A stretch of DNA of 64,000 nucleotides from DASYXT01 sp035934555 (lineage in GTDB: Bacteria; Verrucomicrobiota; Verrucomicrobiia; Limisphaerales; UBA8199): the NCBI GenBank assembly GCA_035934555.1, contig DASYXT010000122.1:1-64000 (forward strand). Reading direction: 5' to 3'. Below the pieces are notes generated by a model. That model was not told the DNA's origin and ran no database searches. It was given only the letters and a program-made list of their open reading frames with translations. This document shows, piece by piece, positions 7,120 to 14,509 of the stretch. Position 1 is the stretch's first letter. Every line of letters starts with the position of its first letter. The position numbers and the translations under genes were made by a program.

Positions 7120-7364
7120 CTCTTCCCAAAGCTGAGGCGGACCAGGTGAGGCGCGGGTTTTGTCCGCACTGCAAGACGGCGGCTATGCGACTCGGTCCAC
7201 GCGGCGCCCTGTGCCGGAACGTGCTATGCGCCGTTTGCCTGCGGGAATACAACGTTGGGCCGCTCGTCGCGGAAGTTATCCACGAGGTGTGCCCGGCGGA
7301 TCGGGCGAAGGAAATCTACGGCATCACGGTGCCGAAGAGCGGTGATGAGAGGAACTTCCCATGA
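7113..7364 (+). CDS. Small zinc-ribbon protein
   Basis: A protein of 83 residues from ATG 7113, overlapping the preceding stop by 7 bp. It contains CPHC (residues 17-20) and CRNVLCAVC about 15 residues later, which forms a four-Cys zinc ribbon. The C-terminal part includes AEVIHEVCPADRAKEIYG. Zinc ribbons of this size bind nucleic acid or protein partners. It is one of the small Cys-pair proteins around the HerA-like ATPase. Confidence 0.75.
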   Translation: MVTLPKAEADQVRRGFCPHCKTAAMRLGPRGALCRNVLCAVCLREYNVGPLVAEVIHEVCPADRAKEIYGITVPKSGDERNFP

Positions 7365-7443
7365 GCCTGCGACGCGGCAGGGCAAACGCCTTCTCTTGAA
7401 TTGGTGTTACGAATTCAAGGATCAACCATAAAGGAAGGAAACC

Positions 7444-7671
7444 ATGAAAACGAATGTTGCGGAAACGGTGAGCGACCCGGCGCCGATGGCCGTGGTGCTG
7501 CGAGCGCTAAGGCCCTCGGATGGCGGAGGGCGGGGACATTTGGGAGGCGACGTGTTACTCCAGGCGAACAGGCAGTGGAGGACGGTGGATGGGCGGATCG
7601 CGGGGGCAGCGTTGAGCAGGTGGTTGCACAAACTGCGCAAGGAGGCGCGGAAGGTGAAGATGGGGCTATGA
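7444..7671 (+). CDS. Small early phage protein preceding the ATPase gene
   Basis: A protein of 75 residues from ATG 7444, preceded by a good ribosome binding site (AAGGAAGGAAACC). The final ATGA (7668-7671) couples it to the ATPase gene. It is basic, with a C-terminal helix SRWLHKLRKEARKVK, and no motif is recognised. The strong ribosome binding site after an 80-bp gap suggests a new translational unit consisting of this gene and the ATPase. Confidence 0.72.
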   Translation: MKTNVAETVSDPAPMAVVLRALRPSDGGGRGHLGGDVLLQANRQWRTVDGRIAGAALSRWLHKLRKEARKVKMGL

Positions 7672-9440
7672 GCGGGGGACTCATATTTCCGGAAGAGATT
7701 CTACGGCAGCACCTGGTCATCCTGGGGAAGACCGGCGCAGGCAAGTCGTCGGCGCTACGGCATATCGTCGAGCACCTGCTGAGCGAGGGGAAGCGGGTTT
7801 GTGTCATTGACCCGAAGGGCGATTGGTGGGGTTTGAAATCCTCGGCCGACGGGAAGGGGCCAGGCTTTCCGGTAATCGCGTTTGGGGATTTCAAGGAGCC
7901 GAAGGCCTCGGACGTGCCGATCAACGACAGCTCCGGTCGGCACGTGGCTGAGTTGATAACGAGCGGCAACCGTCCATGCGTGATTGGGTTCCGCGGATGG
8001 ATGACGTCGCACATGGTTAGGTTCTGGATCGATTTCGCGCCGGGCATCTTCAACGCCAATAGCGGCGAGCTCTACCTGGTGGGAGATGAGTTTCACAATT
8101 TCGCGCCGAAGGGGAAGATCATGGATCCGGATGCGGGCAAGTGCCTGCACTATTCGAACCGGCTGATGAGCGAGGGGCGCGGGCTGGGCATCGTATGCCT
8201 GATAGCGTCGCAACGGCCGCAGAAGGTGCACAACGACACACTGACGTCGTGCGAGACGCTCGTGGCGATGCGGGTGGTGCACAAGAGCGACCGGGACGCG
8301 GTGCAGGATTGGATCGAGGGGTGCGGCGATATGGCACAGGGCAAAGAGGTGCTGAATTCGCTGGCCGGGATGGCGCGGGGAGAGGCTTTTGTGTGGTCGC
8401 CGGAAATCGGATTCGGGCCGAAGCGGCTGACGTTCCCGATGTTCAAGACCTTTGATTCGTTCGCGCCGCCGCAGTTGCAGAAGAAGGTGGTGACGAGCAC
8501 GTGGGCGAACGTGGACCTGGAGGCGGTGAAGGTAAAGCTGGCGCGGGTCATCGAGGAGCAGAAATCGAATGACCCGGGGGAGCTGAAAAGAATCATCGCA
8601 GATCTGAAACGAAGGCTGGTTCAAGCGGAACAAAAGAAGCCAGACGCGCAACAGGCGCCGCGGGTCGAGGTACCGGCGTTCACAACGGCGGACCGGCATG
8701 CGATGGAGGCTTTGGCAACGGCGCTGAGGGATTTTTTTCATGAGCAGCGGACTGGACTCCATCAGCAGGGGGAAAGGCTGCAGCGAATTTCCACGGAGGC
8801 GCTCAAGAACCTGGAGTGTTTGAAGCGGGTGATGACGACCAAAGAGGGGCTGCCATTTGTCGGCCAACCGGACGCCGGCGTGCTGACTCTCGACCAGGTC
8901 CGAGAGATGAGGGGCCGGCCGGTTATTACTTATAAGGAATATATTAAAAGTAATATACCGGAAGGTAAGCCGACGAACGGGGCGGAGATTGGCGGCGGCC
9001 TGAAGCGGATGATGATTGCGCTGGCGCAGCGGCCGGGGCTGACGAAGAAACAGCTTGGAGTGCGCGCGGGGCTGTCGAGCACGAGCGGCACGTTCGGGAC
9101 CTACCTGGCGAGGATGCGGTCCACCGGATGGGTCGAAGGGAGCGACCGGTTGGAATTGACCGAAGCGGGCCGGGCAACTCTGGGGCACTACAAGCCCCTG
9201 CCTGAAGGGCAGGAGCTGCTGCGGTATTGGCTGGATGAGCTGGGCAACTCGGCCGCCGGCCGGATGCTGCAGGTGCTGGCGGAGGCGTATCCGGAGGCGC
9301 TGACTAAGGAGGAGCTCGGCCAGACGGCCGGCATCTCGCACAGCAGCGGCACGTTCGGGACATACCTGGCTCGGCTGCGCACGCTCGAGCTGGTTGAGGG
9401 ACGCGGCGAGTTGCGGGCGAGCAAGGAGTTCTTCGAATGA
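7668..9440 (+). CDS. HerA/FtsK-like ATPase with tandem C-terminal winged helices
   Basis: A protein of 590 residues from ATG 7668. The N-terminal ATPase domain (about 1-300) has Walker A GKTGAGKS (20-27), the strand VCVIDPKGDWWG (44-55), Walker B ELYLVGDEFHNF (134-145) and the sensor region IASQRPQKVHND. This is the signature of the HerA/FtsK/DUF87 hexameric DNA translocases. A charged linker with coiled coil follows (about 305-360). The C-terminus holds two similar winged-helix units (about 445-506 and 527-590), both containing SGTFGTYLAR. Such DNA-binding repeats suggest sequence-specific loading. No NurA partner is nearby. It lies just upstream of the O-like initiator, so a role in phage DNA processing or segregation is likely but unproven. 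Confidence 0.82.
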   Translation: MSGGLIFPEEILRQHLVILGKTGAGKSSALRHIVEHLLSEGKRVCVIDPKGDWWGLKSSADGKGPGFPVIAFGDFKEPKASDVPINDSSGRHVAELITSGNRPCVIGFRGWMTSHMVRFWIDFAPGIFNANSGELYLVGDEFHNFAPKGKIMDPDAGKCLHYSNRLMSEGRGLGIVCLIASQRPQKVHNDTLTSCETLVAMRVVHKSDRDAVQDWIEGCGDMAQGKEVLNSLAGMARGEAFVWSPEIGFGPKRLTFPMFKTFDSFAPPQLQKKVVTSTWANVDLEAVKVKLARVIEEQKSNDPGELKRIIADLKRRLVQAEQKKPDAQQAPRVEVPAFTTADRHAMEALATALRDFFHEQRTGLHQQGERLQRISTEALKNLECLKRVMTTKEGLPFVGQPDAGVLTLDQVREMRGRPVITYKEYIKSNIPEGKPTNGAEIGGGLKRMMIALAQRPGLTKKQLGVRAGLSSTSGTFGTYLARMRSTGWVEGSDRLELTEAGRATLGHYKPLPEGQELLRYWLDELGNSAAGRMLQVLAEAYPEALTKEELGQTAGISHSSGTFGTYLARLRTLELVEGRGELRASKEFFE

Positions 9441-9649
9441 GCGAGGCGACCTGGCCAAATGGGGAGGAGTTGCTGGTAGGCGAGCCGCTGAAGCTCGAGG
9501 ATTGGCAGTTTGATTTCTCGGGGCTAGTCCTGGACTGGCAAGAGGTGCAGGCAAATCCGCCGTTGTGCGCGGTGTGCGGGAAAGCAATCGACGGGGTAGA
9601 AGAGGACGGAGAACCGGAGGTTCCGTTCATCATGTGGTTTGCGGCGTGA
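9437..9649 (+). CDS. Small Cys-pair protein
   Basis: A protein of 70 residues coupled to the ATPase by ATGA. It is acidic, with a CAVC pair (residues 44-47) followed by GKAIDGVEEDGEPEVPFIMW; only one Cys pair is present, so a complete zinc site would need a partner. The next gene starts within its stop (GTGA). Confidence 0.7.
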   Translation: MSEATWPNGEELLVGEPLKLEDWQFDFSGLVLDWQEVQANPPLCAVCGKAIDGVEEDGEPEVPFIMWFAA

Positions 9650-9801
9650 AATACAGATGCCTGAAATGCGGCCATCGCTGGCAGCCCCGCCCCACGCTGT
9701 ATAGGAGGCCGTTCCGGGACTGCCCTAAATGCGGCAGTTTCCAGGTCCACATTCCAGTAAAAAGGCCGGCGTCTTTCGACGGCCGGCCAAAGGCACCATG
9801 A
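9646..9801 (+). CDS. 51-residue zinc-ribbon protein
   Basis: GTG start at 9646 overlaps the preceding stop (GTGA), and the stop overlaps the next ATG (ATGA at 9798). The product KYRCLKCGHRW...DCPKCGS has CxxCG-(about 20)-CxxCG, a textbook rubredoxin-like zinc ribbon. With the 9437-9649 and 7113-7364 products it makes a group of small zinc proteins flanking the HerA-like ATPase. They may serve as its adaptors, which is inference. Confidence 0.78.
   Translation: MKYRCLKCGHRWQPRPTLYRRPFRDCPKCGSFQVHIPVKRPASFDGRPKAP
9764..9788. promoter_or_regulatory. GC-rich hairpin just upstream of the initiator start
   Basis: GGCCGGCGTC-TTTC-GACGGCCGGCC forms a strong stem with one bulge. It lies inside the last codons of the zinc-ribbon gene, 10 bp before the ATG of the replication initiator. 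It is placed where it could limit ribosome access or act as an attenuator for the initiator gene. Confidence 0.45.
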
Positions 9802-10922
9802 ACTCCACTGCCATGAATACCCCCGCGGACAATAGGACAGAAAGCGTCGGAAATCAAAAGGCCGTGGCAGCCGAGCCGCATCCAGCCGCCGGGCAGGCTG
9901 AGCTGCTGGCGCGGCGGGCGATTGACCGGCACAACTTCCCCGAGGCCGCGGAACGGATCGCGCAGAAGGTTTTGGACATCTGGTGGCGCCAGGCGGAGAA
10001 CCACGGGTGGAGGATGGAAGGGGCGCTAATTCCCTCGCAGCGGTGTTTTGGGAAGCTTTGCGGGCTGGATGGGCCTCAGGTGTCGAAAGCGCTGGCCTGG
10101 CTGGTGCAGAAGCGGGTGTTGGATGAAATCCGGGCATATAAGCGCACCAAGGGGAGGCCGTGGGGCTGGTACCGGCTGCGACCGCCGGAGCAGTGGGTGG
10201 TGGAGGAGCGGATCGCCGAGAGCCAGGCGCTGACGGAGCTGGAGCAATGGCTGGATGGGCTGGACCCGCAACAGCAGGAAATGCTGGCTCCGCCGGCGAG
10301 TTTGGATGATTTGTTAGTTGAGAGGTTTGTCGAGCGGTCGGCACGAACTGCCGGCTATGTCGAGTCGAGCCCGCGGCCGGGCGTTGAGAGCGTCCGAGCC
10401 GCGGGCATTTCCCCACGAGTCGAGTCGGAAGTCGAGTCAAAGCCGTTAACACTCACGCAACTGTTGTCGGCAGGCGCCGCCGGCGAGGAACTTGTCCCGG
10501 CAGACAAGGTTGTCTCCACAGACAAGGTTGTCCCTGGAGACAAAGTTGTCTGCCAGACAACTATATCGAGGTTTCCTATGGATACGCGTGCGCGCGCGTC
10601 GATCGATCCGGATCGAATAATCGACTCGAGAAAGAAGTTATCTCGATCAGATCGATCCGAAGAGCTGCTGAATGATACGCAGCGGCATGCGGAGGACCGG
10701 CTTTTCGGGGTGGTAGGGGAGCACGAGCGGTTCGGGAGGAGCGGCGAGATGTTCCGGCGCGCGGCCAGGCTGATACCCGATGAGACGCTCGAGGTTGTCT
10801 CGTTTGCGGTTGAGCAGAAGCGCCTGGGCCGACTGAAGCGGAGCATCGGGGCTTACCTGAACGCGTGCTTGAGGTCGGCGCTAGAGGCGCACTACGCGAA
10901 GCAAGGGAGGGTGCGCGTATGA
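9798..10922 (+). CDS. Lambda O-like replication initiator
   Basis: A protein of 374 residues from ATG 9798, overlapping the previous stop. Residues about 42-115 form a winged helix-turn-helix (VLDIWWRQAENHGWRMEG, then CGLDGPQVSKALAWLVQKRV) resembling the N-terminal DNA-binding domain of phage replication protein O. The central region (about 165-300) is low complexity. Within it the three repeats ADKVVSTDKVVPGDKVV are dictated by palindromic iterons in the DNA (10492-10560). The C-terminus (about 305-374) is helical and may bind a helicase or loader. As in lambda, the initiator appears to bind an origin inside its own gene. No P-like or DnaB-like partner was identified. The stop couples to the next gene. 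Confidence 0.75.
   Translation: MNSTAMNTPADNRTESVGNQKAVAAEPHPAAGQAELLARRAIDRHNFPEAAERIAQKVLDIWWRQAENHGWRMEGALIPSQRCFGKLCGLDGPQVSKALAWLVQKRVLDEIRAYKRTKGRPWGWYRLRPPEQWVVEERIAESQALTELEQWLDGLDPQQQEMLAPPASLDDLLVERFVERSARTAGYVESSPRPGVESVRAAGISPRVESEVESKPLTLTQLLSAGAAGEELVPADKVVSTDKVVPGDKVVCQTTISRFPMDTRARASIDPDRIIDSRKKLSRSDRSEELLNDTQRHAEDRLFGVVGEHERFGRSGEMFRRAARLIPDETLEVVSFAVEQKRLGRLKRSIGAYLNACLRSALEAHYAKQGRVRV
10492..10560. repeat. Iterons: palindromes at 18-bp spacing, candidate replication origin
   Basis: Three 12-bp palindromes occur at 10503-10514 and 10521-10532 (GACAAGGTTGTC) and at 10539-10550 (GACAAAGTTGTC), exactly 18 bp apart. Half-sites extend the series on both sides: TTGTC at 10492-10496 (same phase) and GACAA at 10556-10560 (one base short). 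This is the layout of the lambda origin, where palindromic iterons lie inside gene O. To the right, GATCGATCCG occurs at 10601-10610 and 10650-10659 with further short palindromes. The flank is only moderately AT-rich. Confidence 0.7.
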
Positions 10923-11131
10923 CGACCGGAGAGGCGAGGTGCGAGGCGGCGCGGCGTTCGATAGTGTTGCGGAGTCTGCAGCGGGCCGCGCTGGTGACGA
11001 TCTATACGGAAACGGAGATGAACCCAGTAGCCGCCAAGGAAGCGTTGCGCCAGGCGATCGCGGCAACAGACGAGGCGAAGCGCAGGGCGACGAACCAGGC
11101 GCTGAAAGATCCGAGGTGGCTGAAAGCATGA
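10919..11131 (+). CDS. Small early phage protein, unknown
   Basis: A protein of 70 residues from ATG 10919 (ATGA overlap with the initiator stop). It is largely helical: RRSIVLRSLQRAALVTIYTE then MNPVAAKEALRQAIAATDEA. It could be a small partner of the initiator given its position, but no family is recognised. Its stop couples to the HNH gene. Confidence 0.68.
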   Translation: MTTGEARCEAARRSIVLRSLQRAALVTIYTETEMNPVAAKEALRQAIAATDEAKRRATNQALKDPRWLKA

Positions 11132-11652
11132 ATGGGCCGGTGCCAAAGATGGGCTGCAGGGCCGGGCGCAAAGGGTTGCCGCGGGAATGGGTGGCGCGGA
11201 TGTATGAGGATTATCTGCGGCTGAAATCGGTGGAGAAGGCGGCAGCGCTGCACGGCCGGACACGGCAAAACCTATGGGAGATATTCGTCTCGCACGGCCT
11301 GGACCGGTTCGAAAAGCGCTTTCATGAGCCGGTCGTCTATCGCGGGAATAAATATACGCCGGGCAAGAATGGGTATTTGCGCTGCACGCTGGGCGAGCGC
11401 CGACTGCTGCACTACCAGGTCTGGGAGGATGCGCGCGGTCCGATACCAGCCGGCCACGAGCTGACTTTCATCGATGGGGATATCCACAACTGCGCGTTGG
11501 GCAATTTGCTCCTATTGGACAAGCAGTCGATGCGGCAGCGCAACGCGACTGGCGAGAACCAATTCACGCGCAGCGCCGGCGCGCGGCTGAAACTGCTGAT
11601 GGGGAATTTCGAGAGCGGCGAACCGACGCTGGCGACAGCGCTGCAACGATAA
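11128..11652 (+). CDS. HNH endonuclease (first copy)
   Basis: A protein of 174 residues from ATG 11128 (ATGA overlap). Residues 15-60 resemble an HTH DNA-binding segment (LRLKSVEKAAALHGRTRQNL). The C-terminal nuclease has LLHYQVWEDARGPIPAGHEL (about 93-112) and FIDGDIHNCALGNLLLLD, the arrangement of phage HNH nucleases of the VWE..GPIP.GH..IF.DG...N...NL type. The catalytic His is about H95. Ends with RQRN. A second, longer HNH gene lies at 13649-14509 with the same motif order. Possible roles are homing or phage DNA processing. Confidence 0.85.
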   Translation: MNGPVPKMGCRAGRKGLPREWVARMYEDYLRLKSVEKAAALHGRTRQNLWEIFVSHGLDRFEKRFHEPVVYRGNKYTPGKNGYLRCTLGERRLLHYQVWEDARGPIPAGHELTFIDGDIHNCALGNLLLLDKQSMRQRNATGENQFTRSAGARLKLLMGNFESGEPTLATALQR

Positions 11653-11719
11653 CACCGGGCAATCAATTTGACGGGGCTGCGCGGCCCGCCTGGCAGTAAA
11701 CCAAAACCAAAAAACAAAA

Positions 11720-12331
11720 ATGAAAAAACTGATAGGATTAGTAATAGCATTGGCGGTCTTCACCTTGACCGTCACATGGAAACCACACTTCACCATCCGA
11801 ACAAGTGAGGCCCAGGCAGCCCAAGCCTGTGTCACGCAAGCCGTCGTGACGTATTGGGTTGAGAACTGCAACTACACAAGTGGGTACACCATCCACGTCC
11901 TGAGTGGGTGCACCCCTCCGACGTACGACGGCTATAGCGGTTGGGGTACTTACACGTTCACCAACGACTGTGATTTCGGGGGTGATCCTTATAGCTGCAC
12001 AAATGCCGGGACGTGGGCGTTTGGTTACAGCGCGGGCCCCGGGACACCGTGCTGCCCATCGTCCGACTGGTTGGTAGCTTCGCTCACGTTCTATTACCAG
12101 GACGGAGAGCAAAAGACCGCCAACGCGCACCTGCCGGCCGGGTGTTCGTCCTGCACCTGGAAATTCTGCGAGGACATTGGCGACCCATGTGTTGTTCCGA
12201 AGGTTGTCCCAATAAACGCCCAGCTTTGTTCTGGGGGTGGTGGTCAGGGTCCAACGCGGCAAGCTGAGCCTGCGGCAGCTGCGGATGCCGACGCCATTTG
12301 GTTTGGCAATGCATTTAACGCGACTCCTTAA
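11720..12331 (+). CDS. Secreted Cys-rich protein A (paralogue of 12373-13005)
   Basis: A protein of 203 residues from ATG 11720. The signal segment MKKLIGLVIALAVFTLTVTW is followed by KPHFTIRTSEAQA with a plausible Ala-x-Ala cleavage site near residue 34. The mature part has about 14 Cys, many in pairs (PCCPS, CSSCTWKFC), with aromatic beta-like segments. It ends in a linker and DAIWFGNAFNATP. The N-terminal 20 residues and TW(A/G)F(G/A)(Y/W)SAG...CC are shared with the next gene, and the WFGNAF end with the gene at 13081. Expected to be disulfide-bonded and exported. No known family; probably a lysogenic-conversion gene. Confidence 0.75.
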   Translation: MKKLIGLVIALAVFTLTVTWKPHFTIRTSEAQAAQACVTQAVVTYWVENCNYTSGYTIHVLSGCTPPTYDGYSGWGTYTFTNDCDFGGDPYSCTNAGTWAFGYSAGPGTPCCPSSDWLVASLTFYYQDGEQKTANAHLPAGCSSCTWKFCEDIGDPCVVPKVVPINAQLCSGGGGQGPTRQAEPAAAADADAIWFGNAFNATP

Positions 12332-12372
12332 AACACCTCCTTGAAACGTAACCATCACCGTTACATCACATC

Positions 12373-13005
12373 ATGAAAAACCTCATCGGATTAGTCATCG
12401 GCCTGGCCATGTTTGGCCTCACGGTTACATGGAAGCCACAGTTCAGCGTCGGCACGCCAAGCGCCTGGGCGGCGGGTTCGTGCATCACTGGCGCACAAGT
12501 AACTTTCTTCTCGCACAATTGCGCTTCTTCGGTCGGTTTCGGAACCAACTCGTTCGGTTATCCAACGTCCACCAACAATAATGGTGGGGGCGTAACGTTC
12601 ACGTTCAACGGGGCAGGCTTTCTTGGCTATGCCGACTACGGATGCACAAACTCTTATACGTGGGGTTTCGCATGGTCTGCTGGAGCCAACAGTGGCTGCT
12701 GTTCGAGCACTTTAGTGCCGATCGCCAATTTAGAACTGTTCTACTTCAATGGCACCTCCAGCCAATCGGAGGTTTATCTCCCCGCGTGCGCGTCTGGCCT
12801 TACGTGGAAATGGTGCCTCTACTCCAACACGCCATGCTATACGGCAAGCTCGGTGTTTCTAGCTCTAGGTCCGCCGTGTGCCGGGTGCGGAGGCCAACAA
12901 AACCCAACCTTAACGCCAGGTGGTTGGACATTGATGAATGGAGCCTCAGAGGCAGATTTGCCTGCTGACAATTGGACTTTCTTTTATCTACCGGGGCGCA
13001 ATTAA
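12373..13005 (+). CDS. Secreted Cys-rich protein B (paralogue of 11720-12331)
   Basis: A protein of 210 residues from ATG 12373. The signal segment MKNLIGLVIGLAMFGLTVTW differs from its neighbour's at only a few positions; a cleavage site near AWAAG follows. The mature chain has about 12 Cys, including the shared core GCTNSYTWGFAWSAG...CC, the block YLPAC...LTWKWC and PPCAGCGGQ, then ends PADNWTFFYLPG. Positions of the CC pair and WK(F/W)C block align with protein A, so a tandem duplication is likely. The two genes are 41 bp apart. Function unknown; an exported structural or surface protein is inferred. Confidence 0.75.
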   Translation: MKNLIGLVIGLAMFGLTVTWKPQFSVGTPSAWAAGSCITGAQVTFFSHNCASSVGFGTNSFGYPTSTNNNGGGVTFTFNGAGFLGYADYGCTNSYTWGFAWSAGANSGCCSSTLVPIANLELFYFNGTSSQSEVYLPACASGLTWKWCLYSNTPCYTASSVFLALGPPCAGCGGQQNPTLTPGGWTLMNGASEADLPADNWTFFYLPGRN

Positions 13006-13012
13006 GACCTAA

Positions 13013-13067
13013 ACCGAGACGCGCGGACGGTCGAGTTTTGGCTCGACTTTCAGCCGCGCGCCTCGGT
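13013..13067. terminator. Three-tier perfect hairpin between secreted-protein genes
   Basis: ACCGAG/CTCGGT (13013-13018 with 13062-13067), CGCGCGG/CCGCGCG (13020-13026 with 13054-13060) and GTCGAG/CTCGAC (13030-13035 with 13042-13047) nest into one long stem. It is followed by AATATTT and lies 13 bp before the GTG of the next gene. It may terminate the Cys-rich pair or control the following gene. Confidence 0.6.
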
Positions 13068-13080
13068 AATATTTCTACCC

Positions 13081-13512
13081 GTGAAAGCCTTCTTGTCATT
13101 GCTCCTAGTGGCGTGCCTCATTTTGGTGGGAGGTTGGTTCTTCGGCTGGGTGAACACCAATCGCAGCAGCAGCAAGCAAGAGCCAGTCGCGGCTTCGCTG
13201 AGCACCGAAAGCGAAAAATCCCAGGGTCAGCGTGGCAGTCCACCGCAGACTGAAAAATGGTGGTTTCACATGAGCGCGGCGGGGACCAATCTCCATCACA
13301 CCTCACCGCGGACAGCAGAAGTCGATCAGTACGGCGATCCCATCACCGCGCGGCTTCCTGCAACCAATACCGGCGGCACAGGTCCAGGCTGGCGTTTGCT
13401 TAATGGCTATACTCCCGCCACCAACAATTGGACTTCCTTTAACCTTGCCGGTACAAACGAGACGAATGAGACTTGGTTTGGCAACGCGTTCAAGGGCGCA
13501 AACCAACGATAG
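13081..13512 (+). CDS. Membrane-anchored exported protein, QYGDP type (second copy)
   Basis: A protein of 143 residues with GTG start at 13081. Residues 3-24 are hydrophobic (FLSLLLVACLILVGGWFFGW), then VNTNRSSSK. The soluble part has VDQYGDPITARLP and GPGWRLLNGYTPATNNWTSF, ending ETWFGNAFKGANQR. The helix-FFGWV-TN and DQYGDP blocks match the gene at 751-1104. The ends NNWTSF and WFGNAF recur in the two Cys-rich proteins. It therefore links both families and is probably displayed in the same compartment. No function recognised. Confidence 0.68.
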   Translation: MKAFLSLLLVACLILVGGWFFGWVNTNRSSSKQEPVAASLSTESEKSQGQRGSPPQTEKWWFHMSAAGTNLHHTSPRTAEVDQYGDPITARLPATNTGGTGPGWRLLNGYTPATNNWTSFNLAGTNETNETWFGNAFKGANQR

Positions 13513-13648
13513 CAAAAAACGTCCCGTCTAAAGCGCCCCAAAACCCACTGTCCGCCTCTAAGCCCCGTCACTTCTTGCTGAGGGCTTTCTGCATGGCTGC
13601 ATTTTCACTGTGGCCAATACGAGGGGACGGACGCAAACCTCAAGAACT

Positions 13649-14509
13649 ATGGGCCGGTGGTGGAAAAAAATCGCGCGCATCGGGGACCTCCACGCGGAGT
13701 ATGCCGCCGGGGCGTCGTTTTCCGGACTGGCCAGGAAGTATGGAGGGAGCGCGGCGACGCTGCCGAGGCTCTTCAAAAAGCGCGGGTTGAAGGTGCGAGC
13801 ATTCAAAGGGCCCGCGAAGCACGATCCGAAGACGGGCCGCTGGCTGCCGCGGGCGCATGCGAGCCCCAGTGAGATTGATGCCGCGGTGGCGAAGTTGAAG
13901 CGGGTGATGATTCCGCCGGAGATCGCCCTGGAATGGCGCGATTGGCCGCGAGCAAAGCGAGTTGCTTTCGTGCGGAGGCTGTACCGGAAATTTAAGCGGT
14001 CGATACCTCCAGGGCGGCTGTCGAGGAACGTCGAGCGGTTCGATTACACGAGTGAGAACGCGTGGCGGATCGCCGACCGGCGCAACCGAGGCTGCAATTC
14101 GAGGGAAGCGCCGATAAAAATCAAGGTGGCGAGCTGCGGATTGATTTGGCACGAGCGGCTTTTCTTCTGGTCGCGAAAGGCCGGATACCAGGAAGGACCG
14201 TTCAGGCGTGGGCACGGGCGCCGGCTGCTGCATCATTTGATCTGGCGGCAGACACATCGGCGGCCGGTGCCGGCACAGCACACGGTGATTTTCCTGGATG
14301 GGAATAAGAACAATTTCGAGCCGCGGAATCTCGGCCTAAGGCATCGGCGGGATTGTGCGATCGAGAACCGAATGAAGTCGCGCGTCCGGATGAGCCGGCT
14401 GGCGACCGCGAACCTGTTAGATAGTTTCTACAACGGAGCAAACCATGAACACCCAAACACAATCAGTATCCTCATCAAACGGCGCGGCGCCTATGGCGCT
14501 TGCGCCTGA
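13649..14509 (+). CDS. HNH endonuclease (second copy, N-terminally extended)
   Basis: A protein of 286 residues from ATG 13649. Residues about 8-45 contain an HTH-like segment (GDLHAEYAAGASFSGLARKY) resembling DNA-binding regions next to homing nucleases. A basic middle region follows. The nuclease core has LLHHLIWRQTHRRPVPAQHT, IFLDGNKNNFEPRNLGLRHR and AIENRM, the same order as the HNH gene at 11128. The 3' end overlaps the next gene by 65 bp in another frame, so the last 20 residues may be dispensable. Together the two HNH genes bracket the secreted-protein cassette. Confidence 0.82.
   Translation: MGRWWKKIARIGDLHAEYAAGASFSGLARKYGGSAATLPRLFKKRGLKVRAFKGPAKHDPKTGRWLPRAHASPSEIDAAVAKLKRVMIPPEIALEWRDWPRAKRVAFVRRLYRKFKRSIPPGRLSRNVERFDYTSENAWRIADRRNRGCNSREAPIKIKVASCGLIWHERLFFWSRKAGYQEGPFRRGHGRRLLHHLIWRQTHRRPVPAQHTVIFLDGNKNNFEPRNLGLRHRRDCAIENRMKSRVRMSRLATANLLDSFYNGANHEHPNTISILIKRRGAYGACA

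Noticed and set aside
7755..9587. Long leftward frame opposite the HerA-like ATPase (610 residues)
   Set aside because: Arg/Leu/His-rich antisense shadow; the sense strand has the Walker motifs and overlap coupling.
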